NCBI GenBank assembly: GCA_029449235.1
Contig: JANATG010000010.1
Coordinates: 2,010,001-2,074,000 of the forward strand
From: Linnemannia schmuckeri
Taxonomy: Eukaryota > Mortierellomycota > Mortierellomycetes > Mortierellales > Mortierellaceae
Length of the DNA: 64,000 nt
Direction: 5' to 3'
Part shown: positions 39,410-52,604 of the stretch, one piece after another
Numbering within the stretch: position 1 is the stretch's first letter
Layout of the letters: each line of letters starts with the position of its first letter
Translations under genes and position numbers: made by a program
The notes under the pieces: generated by a model
What the model was told of the DNA's origin: nothing
What the model saw: the letters and a program-made list of their open reading frames with translations, nothing else
Database searches by the model: none

Positions 39410-42401
39410 TCAATCATCGATGTCAATCAACCGGCTAAGGACTCGAAACACATCCGTCAGAGAGACAACGCCAACAGCACACCCGCTATCATTCACAACC
39501 CACATCCGATGAGCTTTGGTCGCCTGCAGCTTTGACAACGTGTATCCAAACGTCGATTTTGCATTCACATCCAGCACCGGGTACTGGTCCTATTAGGCAG
39601 GAGACAGATAAGGGGTAGAGAGAGCGAGAGAGGTACAGGACGTAACCAAAAAAATTAGTGTGATTTGCATTAGACTGGAATGAATCTCTACATGCATGCT
39701 AACACGGACAATACCATACACAACACCATACACAGCACCATACACAGACATTTTTCTTTCCTCATGTAAGTCTTAATGCCTCATGAAACACACAAAATAC
39801 AAGAAGAGACATACCTCGCCGCTTTCGACACCTTGAGAGAGACGGATCTTGCACACCAGCTGGAAGCACGTAATCCACAGCCAGGATGTCCTCAAATTCT
39901 TCATAATATGCTGTATCACAACCAAGTGGACAAAAAAAAAGGACAATAAACGGCGTTAGATGTTTACAGACAGATCTGGAACAAAAGAGGGCTGAGTAAA
40001 GAACATTCTCACAAGAGAACCGCCACCTTGTTATTATCTCCATTGGGCAAATTACCTTGATGTCGGTCATGCTGATGTTTCCGAGGAGAACTCCTTGGTC
40101 ATCTAACACAGCAAGCGACGATACGCTATTTGTGCCTAAATGCGTCAAATGAAATGTATGGTAAAAAATTAATTAGCTTATCCCTTTTTTATCCGCAATC
40201 GCTTCAAACGGCACACATGCATGTGAATCGACAGGCATAGGAGGCGGAGCGTACTCATGCTGATAAGGGCATCGAGGACCTTTTCATCGCCATTGACAGA
40301 AAGTACTCTGCCGTTCGAAAGACCACATTGTTGGAGACTTTTTTGCATCACGGGCTGGAGTTGGGGGTATTCGCTCAGCTATTCCATTACAGCAGCAAGT
40401 GGGGAAAAAAAGAAAGGAGAATGAAAACGTCAGAAAGCTCGGCGAATAAAACATGTCTACCAGAAAGCAAAGACATGAATACTACGTACATGACGCATGA
40501 GATAGTCTAGGGTAGATGACTGGGACAAAATACCCTTCATGTTTCCCTCTGAATCCATGACCGCGACTATCATGATATGAATGAGCAATTGTATCATCAG
40601 TACATTTTGCCTCTGAGAATCATATTTGATATACCCAAGACAACATCACAACCCTGAAGCAAAATAAAGGGAGAAACTCACCTCGGTGGATACCTGTGCC
40701 AAAGTCATGTACCACAGCACCCAACCTCGTCTCTTCCAATACCGTACAGAATGGATCCTTGCCTGACAAATCTACATCATGGTGTTCATGTAAGCAACCA
40801 CAAAATAAATTGGCCGTTAGCAATCGATCGAATTTTTAGTTGTTCAGTGTCCTAGTGGGGAAATTGCAATGTAATCTGGATACCCTTTCTCCAACACTAC
40901 ACAGGGACCCATTTTCGTGCATCCTGCTTCTGCCTCGTCCTCTATCTTGTGAGCTGAAACAAAGTTGCAGGCGTTGTGTACGCCAACAAACCCGTTTATT
41001 TTCTCATACTTGCATCACCCAAAATACAAGTTTCTTGAACACTGACATTTTTTCTCGTCAGTCTCCGTATTTTTTCCACGCACCCAAAAGGAAGCACAAG
41101 AACGCAAACCATATCTCTTCACAACTTCCTCTTTCTCTCTCCTCACCAAGGTTTATCTCCTTCCCCTGTATCCAACCCATCGATTCATCAACAAGAACAG
41201 CCTAACTTGCTAACCCACAAAACAACAAAATTCTTCTTGCAAATAACCTGAATGGCACCCTCTCCGACTTTCTCTTTCACACTATTTTTTCCACAAACTC
41301 CCTATCGAACATCCATGCGCACCAACACCAATCGATCACCACCAAACACCATCCTCCTCCATTCCCGGATCCCCCTCTCGATTGATTGTATCACCCTCTT
41401 CCCCTCCACCCATCCACTTCATGCGCTCCAAGGTGCAATTTTACCTGATGCAAGTTTGACAGGGACATTCTGGGATCGACTAGTCCGTTGGATAAGGTCC
41501 CGCATCTCCATGGTCTGGTCTTCGAGTGGCACATCCATCTTCTTGAGGAGTAACAACAGGTAAGTCATCAGGTCGCCGTAATCAAACATCCCCACGTACA
41601 TCTTCTTGACGCTGTCGTATACTGGTGCCGATGTGATTCCGTTCTTCAGCAGGACCTAATTATTAATATCATGATTATTAGATAGGCGGGTCTGAGGGCT
41701 TCCTTTCTGTTGGGTAAGGTTGTCTCCGTCCTTTGCCATAACATGCATCCTGAAAAAAATCCCCCTGGCTGTGGGAGGCGTTCCATAAGAAGAAAGTTCT
41801 ATGGTCGGGTCCCAGTTGCTCCTGCCTTTGCGTAATACTTCACAAAAAAGTCCTGTCTCTGTCAAAGTCCACTGTGCTCACTTCCTTCCGCTGTTGCTTT
41901 TCAACGTTATTGCCCGTTGCGTCAAGAAAGGTGACTCATGTGGCATTAATGTTCATAAATGGGACGGTGTGTCGGTCGCTATTGTCGGCCGAGCATTTAT
42001 CTCTGTCCCCGTGAGTGTACAACTGTCGCTTGTGTGTCCCCCTTCTTTCTGGTTATTTTGTTGGTGGTGGGGCTGAAGATTTACCTCGCAAGCGTCCTCG
42101 ACGGTAGCATCAGCATCACTAGCAGTTCAAAGCAAACAGTTCATTACGTTCATAAGTCAAGTCCTCGCGCTCATTCCGTGAACCTTGCCAAGAAGAAAAT
42201 AAAAACGCGTTTTCGTGTCTGGGTATCCTCGACGTACAGAGTAAGAGCCGAAAAGAAGGAAAGGAGAACTTACATAGTAACGAGAGTCTGTTTCTCAACG
42301 AGGCTACCAGCCTTGACCATTGTCCAGTCATGACTGACGGTCGTCAGACCCTCGCGATGCCGGAGGTGGTTATTCTGGAATACTCTGTCGCTGCTGGTCA
42401 T
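39410..42401 (-). CDS. Four-CBS-domain protein (SNF4/AMPK-gamma or Sds23-like)
   Basis: Nine exons: 42274-42401, 42085-42118, 41445-41655, 40682-40771, 40490-40566, 40255-40378, 40056-40135, 39815-39910, 39410-39589; 1020 nt, 339 residues. Four CBS motifs form two Bateman modules: VKAGSLVEKQTLVTI...GITSAPVYDSVKKMYVGMFDYGDL; AVVHDFGTGIHRVAVMDSEGNMKGILSQSS; DALISMSTNSVSSLAVLDDQGVLLGNISMTDIK; TLSKLQATKAHRMWVVNDSG with AVGVVSLTDVFRVL. The length and four-CBS layout match AMPK gamma (Snf4) and Sds23, energy-sensing adenine-nucleotide-binding proteins. Which of these is meant cannot be settled by eye. The minus-strand neighbour upstream is the Arb2-type gene. Confidence 0.9.
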
Positions 42402-42959
42402 GTTGTCGTTAGGAGGCTGACAAAGGTTGTTGTAGGGGTTGATGGTGGTGTAATGAAAGAAAGAACGAGTATTTGAATAAAGTGTCGTTTTTTTTTTTTT
42501 TTTATTTTGCTCAAGTGCAAGAAGAAAAAAAGAAAGGAGGAAGAAAGAAAAGAAAGACCGCCAACAAGAATACAAAGGGGAGCTTTTTCGTGTGTGTGGA
42601 CAAACAAGCCAAAGGAGAGCAAGAAAGTGGGTTTTTTTCTTGTCCCACCGCCTCGACTCTCCTTCTCTCTCTCGAACAGACACCAGACATACATCATCTC
42701 AGCCAGCCAACCGATTTCCTTGGCTCACTCCTCTCTCTCCCGCCCGCCTACTCATCCTCTTACAGGATCAGTCCTCGATTTTTGTCCAAATCCATCCACT
42801 CGCACACTCACGGTTCCTTTCAAAAATAGCGCTCATACGCTCGCTCAAGAGCTCAATAAGCAAAAACGAATAACAACCAACAGGGGTCGAGCATAACAGT
42901 TGCAAAACAAAAAAAGGCTCTTCCCCCCTTCTCTAACATCCATGCCTCGCACTCGCAGC
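42402..42959. promoter_or_regulatory. Upstream region of the CBS-domain gene
   Basis: 558 bp between the CBS ATG and the Arb2-type stop. T-run 42488-42503; purine-rich 42510-42570. No other element called. Confidence 0.35.
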
Positions 42960-45451
42960 TCAAGGTTTTGCCTCATCAGCAATCTTCAGGCGGCCCATAG
43001 TCAACTCTTCAACCTCCTCGTCATCCACAACCTCCGCCACTTGCAACTTCTCCTTCTCCTTCTCCTTCTCCCTCGCCTCCTCCTGGACCACATAAGCTGC
43101 ATAGCTATCATCCACAGCCTCATCTTGGATAGTAATCACCGCCGTGGTCGGGTCGCGCTCATCCCTCGGCAGCAATAAATCTTTGTACGTCGAGAACGTG
43201 TTATCTCGATCCCTGCGCACGTCAAAGAACTCAAAGATAATGGGCATTCCGTCCAAGATCGCAAAATCGAATTGTTGTGTTCCCGTCTTGTAACAGTTGC
43301 ATCCAGAGTGGACCCTGAACTCGACCTGGCCCTTCTCCCCTTCTTCGGATTGAATAAATGCGGCCGCATTCTACACATCCCATATAAAGGCACATTGAGA
43401 AAAAAAGGTCAATTCGGGTCCAACCAAATAGACAAAGGAAGATCGAGGGTTTGAAGCGTCAAGAAACGAAAGTCCGTTGCTTTTTTGTCTCGCCTCTGCT
43501 TGACTCCCACACTGAGACTATCCCAAAAAATTACGATGCGAAACAAATAAAAAATACAAACTTACCAAGGACCACCACTTCTGGAACGAGGGATCAGGGT
43601 AGCTGTCAATCGAATGGACACCCTCAATCAGAGCAATGCCCGCGACTCGATTCTTGAACATATCAACTATGAAAAATAAATAAATGCACATAAGAGATCG
43701 GTATGTGCCTGCAACTCAGTTTGAACAAAATACGAAATGAATATACGTTCTTACATTGCTTGTAGAGGGTGTGGAGCAAGGCGTGAGCACCGTACTTGTG
43801 CGCAATGAAGAAGATCTTCTTCGACACCATCTCCCTATCAACAGCAGCATTGAGTGTCCAGTTAGTACCGTCAATAAGGGACTTGTACCACATAGTAGGA
43901 ACTCGTTGGACTATGGAATGCAAAAATGGAAGGTGCTTACGGGACAAGGGTGCTCAGCACGTAGTCAACATGCTCCTCTGGCGAATTCAACTCTACATTG
44001 GTGAACGCGATACAGAGTTAGTTGAATGTGCCGGCTGTAGTATTCCCCTCAATGCCTTCAGTCTACCGATGGTCAAACTGAATTTGTCAAAGTACATACT
44101 GGGGACCATAGGAACATCGACTTTCGTAGGGATGTCGACCTGTTTAAAGACACAGAAAGTGGTATTTTGCGTTAGTCACCTCGCTCTCAGATACCTCAAA
44201 ATATAGTGATAAACAGAAAAAGAAGAAAAGTTGAGCGTACGGTTGCTTTGCCGTCCACGAACCAGTGGGCGTTTGGGTTCAGAATGAGGATACCGTAGCC
44301 CTCTGAGCGCGCCCGCTTGACCACCGACAGCATTGATCCGACCTATCATAAGAATTGATGAAACCATGTTAGCGGCCGCGAGCTAATTTCATTTTTGGTG
44401 GCGTGAGGTCGGGTGAACTTTTGCTGAGGAGCAAAAGCCAGGGCAGTCAAAAGGTACCTATTCAACTTACATCCACGTTCTCATTGCACAGTAATCGACG
44501 AGACCAAGAACCAAGACTATATGCAATTTAGAAAAAGTAGTGGTTAGGACGCGTCTATACACATGCTGTCCACTCATTTGGAAACACAAAGAAGACTGGT
44601 AGGACTTACATCTCCATTGTGTTAGGAATGAGAACCAGCACACGGTCGCACGTCTTGAGATCAGTTCTATTCAAGAGCAATGAAGGAACAACAGTGGCGT
44701 TAGGTACAAAAGCAAAATCATTCCTACCTTTCACCTGGAAAAAGAGCCTATTTCCAATCTGATTGTTGCCCTCTTAGTAACTTACGACACGAGGATGCTC
44801 GCTTGTGGAGATGTGCTGTCATCTGCATTGAGCCAGAAGGGCACCTTTTGGCGGACGATATCACACTCCTTTTCAAGCTGCTTGATGATGACCTTCATGG
44901 TCACCTCTGTTTTTTTTGCGAGAGAAAAAAAATGACATTAATTTGGTGGCAAAATACACTGATTACTGACGAATGAAAAAAGCCTGTGTGATAAATATGG
45001 TGATGGAGAGTCGATGAGGGGTGTATACACTACCTGTCAAGGCACGTCCGTGTGCTTCCTGGTACGCCCTGTTTTTGGCCTTTAGGTCAAACAAGTAAGG
45101 TTTTCCTGTTCATGAGCGCACAAAACAAACGAAGAAGGTAGACTGAGTCGTTAGATTTTATTGTTTCGCGACAACACTTGGAACACGTCAGCTCCGCGAA
45201 GAACCCGAACAACCGAAAGTCGCGTATACGGACAACAAAAATAAAACGTGTCGTTTAGATGTGCAGAATAAGGGCGGTAAGTGTAGTGAAGTGGTACTGT
45301 TGCATTGAGCAAGGTCTTCCATGTTTCTGACATGCTGTTTCATACCATCGGCATCAATGAGCCTGCGTTGCTCGTTGATGGTGTACTGCATTGCTTCGAG
45401 GGTTTCGCCAAAGACGGGCGATGGTGCCTTTTTGATTTTATGTCTGTACAT
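42960..45451 (-). CDS. Arb2/FAM172-type alpha/beta-hydrolase-like protein
   Basis: Eleven exons: 45346-45451, 45034-45105, 44786-44906, 44610-44666, 44471-44516, 44241-44342, 44100-44139, 43941-43992, 43755-43834, 43566-43666, 42960-43370; 1188 nt, 395 residues. Visible: RVLVLIPNTMEI, GSWSRRLLCNENVDVGSML, EGYGILILNPNAHWFVDG, SPEEHVDYVLSTLVPE, KKIFFIAHKYGAHALL, RVAGIALIEGVHSIDSY and WWSLNAAAFIQS. These follow the Arb2 domain of fission-yeast Arb2 (Argonaute-siRNA chaperone complex) and animal FAM172A. At the position of the usual hydrolase nucleophile the sequence reads AHKYGAH with no serine, so it is probably not an esterase. A Lys/Glu-rich acidic tail (EEAREKEKEKEKLQVAEVV) follows. Confidence 0.85.
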
Positions 45452-46894
45452 GGTGGTTGTTGAATGAATGGAAGGGATCTTGATTCTGTTCGATGTGTGA
45501 GTATGTGCGTGAGTGTATATATGTGTGTCGTGTGTGTGAATGTGTGTCGTGTGTATCGTTCAGAGAGAGGAGGATGTGAATGTGAATGTGAAATAAAAGG
45601 TTTTGTTCCCTATCCCTTCGTTGTGAAATTCTAAAGAAAAAAAGGGACACAAAAGGGGTGGGATGGGACTTTGCTGGAAACAATTGATGCTGCATGGCCG
45701 TCACACGGAAGAAAAGGATGTTCCTTCATGTGTAGAGGTATCTTTTGTGCAATGCAACCCTTGTTCACAAATCTTGCTCACTAAAGAGCTTACTCATATT
45801 CACTCGCCCGGCTCTTTCTCTTCTGTTGCTTATTACCATGCAATAAGCTACTCCCTGAATATATTCTTCATGTATGGCTGACTGTAAAGATGGGTATCGA
45901 GGATGGGAGGTTTATATTTGGTGGCGCATAAGTGCATGCTGTCAAAAAGAGTCGCATGAATTCAAAATAATACCTATTGCCAACTCATAGACCATGTACA
46001 AAGAGGAGGAAGAGGACGGTAGCAAAGGGCTGGCGGTATGAAGGCGTGGAAGTGACCTGCCATGCTGTTTGTACATGTACCGTCAGTGCCCTGAGATCTG
46101 GTATATCAACAAGACTGTGTGTGTGGGTGGTGTTAATTGTGAGTGCATGCTTGCTTGGACATATATCATCTATCATGCTGCGTGAATTGTCCACAGTCGA
46201 TGATGGCATGTCTGTCGCCACAATTTTTTGTACGTGCGTCTTATCTCCCTGTTTTCCCTGCTTTCCCTCAGTTGACCAATGAGCCAATGGGATTACACAC
46301 ACGACCCAGGGAGTGAAGGGAGGGAAATAAGGACGAAGGAAAGAACCATATAAAATTGTTTTTTGTGGTGGGCATGACATGGCAAGATCGGACGGGTAGA
46401 AAGTAGAAACTTGTTTTTCCCCTCATAGAGACAAATGGGAGTAGGACGTACAGGTCCCCATGTCATATGGACACGGAAGGAGAAAAGAAGGAGGAGTGAG
46501 AGAAGCAAACAAGTCATCCGTCAATTGCAACATGCGCTATGGCTCATTAACAGTAAAAGAGGGTTGGTTAGTGAAATGAATGATGAAGATATGAAAGAGT
46601 GATAAAGGGAAGTGAAGCTCCATCAGTCGGAGGTTTGTGATAGGGTTGTCGTGGATGATGAGAAACAGAGAGGCACTTGTGGCACGGCCTGGAAGGCATA
46701 AAAAATAATTTTTTACAGGGACTGGCAGGGTCAGGGAACAGGGCAGGGAAAGGGGAGAAGGGACGAAGAAGGTCAAAGAAGCAAGTGAAAGAAAGAGAAG
46801 GAGGGAAAGAGGGAAAGAGGGGAGAGGGAGAGAGAGGAGGGAAAAAGGAAGGATCGGACAACCAACAGAGACAATCCAAAACAGCACAACAGAC

Positions 46895-46926
<32 letters not shown>

Positions 46927-47713
46927 CCCGCACTCAACGCATGAAATGAACGTGTTTTATACAATACATAATGTATTCAATTAAGAAAAACTTTATTGGC
47001 ACTTTCTGTCATTCGATTGCCTTTCTTTTTTCCTTTTTCTCTCCCTTCTCTCTCTTCTCTCCTTTTTTTTTTTTTTTTTTTTTTTGTTTTTTTTCTTCCT
47101 TCTTCCTCTTTCACTCTCTTGCCTCTCCATTCGCAATTGACGTTTACCTTTTTTTTAAGTCTCTTCTTACATTTACTTCTCACCTTCACTTCTCACCTTC
47201 ATTCTTACCCCTCCCTCTCACGTTCTTCTCACCTCTCTCCCTACTCGGCCCCACACTCATAACACCCACTCACTCCAAGCTACGCTTTTACACCCTCGCC
47301 ACCTCATTCGCAACATAAGCACCCAACGACACTCACCTTCAGGTAATTCACTCAAGCCTTTCCCCTTTCTCGTACTCATTCATTCACTTTTCAGCATAAT
47401 ACAATTCCTTCCACTTTCTTTCATTCAATGGGATTCTCCTTCAAAGAGAGAGGAAGAGAGAAAGAGAGACAGAATCAGACTCATAACGCCGCTAGAGCTT
47501 CCATTTTTTACCTTCGCTCCGGCTCTTTATTATCGTTTGGGGGGGAGGCAGGAAATGCGCTTCTATTATCCGACAGTCAGTCATCGTTCCTCCCAAATGC
47601 GGACTGACTCCTCTTTTAGCTTCTTTTTTTTTGTTTGTGTTTGTTTGATTCTTTTCCAACGTCGCAGAAATGTGGTTGTGGACAAGCATAATTATTATTT
47701 GTTACTCAGTCAT

Positions 47714-47749
<36 letters not shown>

Positions 47750-48225
47750 TTTTGGGGAAGGAGAGAGAAGGAAGACACCACGTATCCAAAAGAGAAAAAG
47801 AAAAAAGGAGGAAGGCAGTATACATATACACGCACACTTACATATTGGTCATCATTTTCTTTCTTGATATGATGTTCGTCTGTCTGTCTGTGATGTGTGT
47901 ATGTGTGTGCAAGTGTGTATGTGTGGATGTTGTTTCGATGCATCGTTGGTTTTCTTTTTCTTTGGGGAGAGAAGGGGCAATAAAGAGAAGGGAGAAGGGG
48001 TAGGAGAGTATGGTGTCCCCTTTTAAAGCCTTGAAAACTTTGAAAGTCTTGAAGTGACAAGAAGCTGCCAGAAAGAAGGAAAGAAAAGAGGCCGAGCAAG
48101 CATTCATCATTAGTCCCATCAACAACCATCGGCCATCATCGTCATTTATCAGCGTGCGATACAAACGATTGCAATTCAACACACACACGCACACACATAC
48201 AGGCCGACACAAACAAGGACCGCTA

Positions 48226-48257
<32 letters not shown>

Positions 48258-50077
48258 CACTCTACCTCAGAGCGAGTCTCAGATAGCGACCATCCATTTA
48301 GTGGTCATCCAGCGAGTCATGTCTTTCAGTCAGCCCCTCTTTCCCTTGTTTTATTCCTTCTGTTTCCGTTTTCTTTTTTTCTTTTCCAAGAGACGACAAA
48401 CAAAACCCAAAAATATCATCACTCGAAATGGCCACGCAGCATTTTTTTTGTCTTTTTGCTCAACTCTGTTTTTTTTTTTTTTTTTTTTTTTTTTTCTTCT
48501 TCTTTTTGCTCTCTTCATTTTTATTCCCTCCTTTCTCTTCTCTTCTTTTTTTACTTCCTTTTCTTCCTCCTTCTCTGCCTTCTCTCTTTCTCTTCCTTCC
48601 TTTTCTCTTTCCCCTGCCCATCAACCAACTCACTCTCACTCTCACTCTCATTGTTACTCTTACTTACTCTTACTCATATTTACTCTTCTACTTCGTTCCC
48701 GCGCTCACTTTCTCACTCACAGCTTACTCCCCTTCATACGACAACCAACAACAACAACAACAACAACAACGACAACCACCTGGAGCGACACCTCCTACCT
48801 CAAGAAACAAACCATGTATGTAGTCTCTTCGCTTCTCTTTCTCACTTCTGTGTGTGTATGCCCCATGCCCTCATTTTTTCCTCCCTTTCCTTTTCATGGT
48901 CATCAATGGCGGTTTATTCTATCACAACGATTGAGCACATGTTATGTGTGCAAGTGAGTGGAAATAACAGAAAAAAAGAGGGAGAGGAAAGTCCAAATTA
49001 TATATGGATTATTGATTACACTAAAAAAAAAAAAAAAATGAAAGAACAGGGACCCAAAAAAAAAATCAACAAGACCAGACAAAGACAGATATGACATCCC
49101 AGCGTGTCCAGTAATAATTATTGCTTTTTATTGCCGATTCAATACTGTGTTGCCCATTGAATCGATATTATCCCTCCTCTCCCCTTTTTCTTTTTCCTTT
49201 CCCTCCGCTGTTCATACATCTCTTTGTGTATGGATGTCTTTGCTCTGTTTTCCCTTGCACACTTTTTTTTTGTTTCTCGCATCTCCCCCCCTCTCTTTCC
49301 CCTTCCTTTCTCTTCCCTTTACTTCCCTCCTCTCCGACTACAACACGACAAATACATATCATTCACAAACCCAATCCAGCCAACTTTTTTCTTCTTTGTT
49401 GATTGATGGCCAACACAAAAACAACAATTGTTGTTTTCAACCCCTTGGCTCAACTTTTTTTTTTTTTTTTCTACTTCTTATGCCCAAGTCAGTTGGGAAA
49501 GAAGGAAAGGGGGTTGAGCTGAAAGGAGAAAGAAAAAAAAGTTCAAGAGAGACACAGACAAAAGAGCATAGAGAGAGGAATGAATTGAATCCAAACAACC
49601 ATGCTTATTGAATTGAGATAGTTACATACATGAGAGTGTGTGTAATGTTGACCCTTTTTGTATATGCTTTGTCTGTGTATCTGCGCCGTCGTATACCTGT
49701 CCCTCTCTCATCTCTCATTTCCACTCAAACATCATCAACAGCAACAAAAAAATATCGGTTTCAATCTTATTGGACACAAGCAGCAGACACCACCATCCCA
49801 TCCCACAATCACAATCCACACACACTCTTTTCTTCCCTTTGGCCATTGCCTCTTTCTGACAATTGTTCACTCTTTGGTATTTTCCTCCATCATCAACCGT
49901 TGATATCTGCTTCGTACCATCGACTATTCATTATCTGCCTTATGTATGTCTCCAAACCCCTTGTTTTCCTTTTGTTTCCCATTCATTCGTTTGCTTGTAT
50001 GTCTATTTTTCTCTCTTTCTCTCTTTCTCTCTTTCTTTCTCTCTTTCTCTCCTTCTCTCCTTCTCTCTTTCTCTCTT

Positions 50078-50109
<32 letters not shown>

Positions 50110-50672
50110 TCTTTCTCTATCTCTGTTCTGTCCTTGTCGTTGTCTCTTCGTTATAATCAAACAAAGAAAGACAGGCACCACATAAACAAACAAATACCAT
50201 CCACAGAGGAAATATCCCTTTCAGTTTGACTAACAATTTTTTTTTCTTCTCTCTTTGCCTTTTCCCTTTCGCCTCTTCCTCTTTTCTCTTACTGCTCTCC
50301 ATTTCTTCAATTGTCTGTCTATCCTGTGTTTTTGGCTCTGTTTGATTTCGTTCTTGGCTGTTATTATCCCCTTTTTTCCCGCTCGCTCTCAGAATAGTAC
50401 ATTTTTTTTTTTTTGATTGTTAAGTTCGTCCGCTCTTTTTTATTTTCTTCTCTCTCTTTTCTTTTCCTTTCTTCTTTTCTTCCTTCCTTCCTTTCTTCCT
50501 ACCTTACGCTTGATCCGCACGCGCCATCGATCCCCTACTGTCTGTCACCGTCTGTCCGCCTCCGCCTTTCTTTTTATCTGTCTGATTATCCCCTCCGTCC
50601 TTGCTCTCTTTTGCAACAAACAAACAAAAAAAGAAGCCTTTGACGTTGCACCAATCACATCTCCTCTTGCCC
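45452..50672. other. 5.2-kb non-coding stretch with long homopolymers and microsatellites
   Basis: Leader of the Arb2 gene at 45452-45660 has CA-type repeats on the minus strand. A30 at 46896-46925; T-runs at 47064-47085, 47716-47747, 48230-48257, 48470-48495 and 49457-49470; CAA repeat 48747-48770; CTTT/CTCT microsatellite 49995-50125. 50400-50500 is pyrimidine-rich and leads into the zinc-finger gene. All open frames here are Phe/Ser/Leu or Lys/Glu products of these tracts. No RNA gene recognised. Confidence 0.55.
49995..50125 (+). repeat. CTTT/CTCT microsatellite
   Basis: About 130 bases of imperfect tctctttc repeats. Confidence 0.9.
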
Positions 50673-51780
50673 ATGCAGCACTATCAGTCTTACCCTGCAG
50701 ACACCACCTACGCCCCCGCCATGGATCCGCACTATCAGAACAACAACCCAAGCAACTACTCCCCTACCCCTGCTCAAATGGGTCCTAGGTCCACGCCCCA
50801 CCACACCCTCCCTCATACATCCCACGCTCGGACTCACTCAAGGTCAAACTCAGGTGCCTTCCCTCCTCACAATCAGGGTCCTTTCCCTCCACAACAGCCA
50901 CCATCACAGATACAACTGCAGCAACAACCACAACTCATCGATGCCCCCATGGGCTACCAGGGAAACCACCCTAACCAAGCACGACCCTATACATCTGGTC
51001 CACAGGGCATGAGTGGATACGGATCCCCTTCACCTCCTACTTATAACACTGCACCTCAAGATCCTCACCTCCACCAGCGTGCACCCCACCACCCCCATCC
51101 TTATCATGCCCCTCCTCCCCCAATGACGCACTCTCGCTCCCATTCCCGCTCCCACTCTCGCTCGCAGTCGCACTCACAGCAGCAGTTTGCCTCTTATCCT
51201 TCTATTCAATCTCCTCCCCCACAACAATTATCTGCTGCTCCTCGCCATGGTTCGCCTGCTGCTCCCGTCTCTCACCCTCACTCTCGCTATGGCCAAGAGG
51301 GATACATGGACTCTCAGGTCGACCCTGGCCGATTCCCAATGCAGGTCCCCCAACCTCCAGCACCCCGCCACATGATGGACGAGCAGATGCACCCACAACA
51401 GCAGCAGTTTGACCGTGAGATGAGCCATGGCCCCATGGTTCCACAAGTTCAAGAACCCCTTGTAAGAGCCACCCCTACTCCCGCACTTGCCCCTGTCCCT
51501 GCTCCCGTCTCCACATCTACACCAGCAGCAGTAACAGCAGCTGAAGAGGAGGCGGCTGACGCATCAAAGTGCCCCGACTGTGGCAAGGTCTACAAGCATG
51601 CCGCTTCTCTTTTGAAGCATCGTTGGGAGCATTCCGTCTACTGGAAGGTACGTTTAATATCAATCTAAATTTTTGCAAGTGCATGATGCATTTTGATGAA
51701 TCTGAGCACCGATGTCTGACCTCTTTTCTCCTTTTTTTCATTCCTTTCTTTGTCACCCTTGTGTCACCCGGTCCCTCCTT

Positions 51781-51818
<38 letters not shown>

Positions 51819-52604
51819 ATCCGGAATTTCTTATTGATTGTTTCATAATTCAAACAACAACGGATAACACTAAAAAAAAAAAAAAAATAGCCTGCCGCAA
51901 AGTTCCTGCTGTCCAAGCACCAGCAGGTCCAATTGATGGAGGCCGCCGCCATCCTTCTGGGTATGGACGAATCCCGCCAGAGCGACAAGGACCCCATTGT
52001 CCGCATGATGAGCCGTCAGCGTGGCCAGTCCGCCGCTGGGACAGCCATCTCCTCCGTCTCTCCTGCCACATCCACAAAGTCCCTCTCGGCCTCACCTCCA
52101 CCTATGGCTGAGCGAGCATTGACATTGAAGCAAGAGACCGCTGGTATGATGAGCCCACCCACTTTTGTCGGGCGCTCCTCCAACACCACCCGCCACTCTG
52201 TTACATCGACCACCTCGGTTGCCTCGTCCCTGTCATCGACGCCCCCTTCCTTGGCTCCTGATGACAACGAGAGTGTGATTGAGGCCGAGGATGAAATGAT
52301 GGCTGTACCTTCTTCCCTTCGCCCGCTTCACCATCACGTTCAACAGCATCACCAGCAGCAGCAGCAACACCACCACCATATCCAGCAGCAGCAGCCCCAT
52401 GGTCTTCCTCACCACCAGCACCACGGCCAACAGCAGCTTCAGCAACACCCCCACCAACAGCCACCAATGATGATGGACATGGACATGAGACAGAAGCATT
52501 CGGACCCTCAATACTATCAGCATGATTCCCGATACCCCGCCTACCACCAGCAGCAACCTCCACAACAGCATGCCGAGCCATACGCCCCTTACTACCATCA
52601 CTAA
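50673..52604 (+). CDS. Single C2H2 zinc-finger protein with Gln/His/Pro-rich flanks
   Basis: Exons 50673-51647 and 51891-52604, 562 residues; ATG 50673 (MQHYQSYPADTTYAP). About 290 disordered residues (Pro, Gln, His; SHSRSHSRSHSRSQSHS) precede one finger, CPDCGKVYKHAASLLKHRWEH (CX2CX12HX3H). This runs into SVYWK then PAAKFLLSKHQQVQLMEAAA across the intron, a conserved helical extension I associate with a fungal family of C2H2 regulators. The C-terminal third is disordered with Gln/His runs (HHQQQQQHHHHIQQQQ) and ends YAPYYHH. Probably a nuclear transcription regulator; targets unknown. The intron contains a 35-base A-run (51782-51816) and a second A-run by the acceptor. Confidence 0.85.

Noticed and set aside
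46560..49620. Many long Phe/Leu/Ser-rich or Lys/Glu-rich open frames
   Set aside because: They are translations of T- or A-runs and pyrimidine tracts on one strand or the other, overlapping each other in several frames with no domains.
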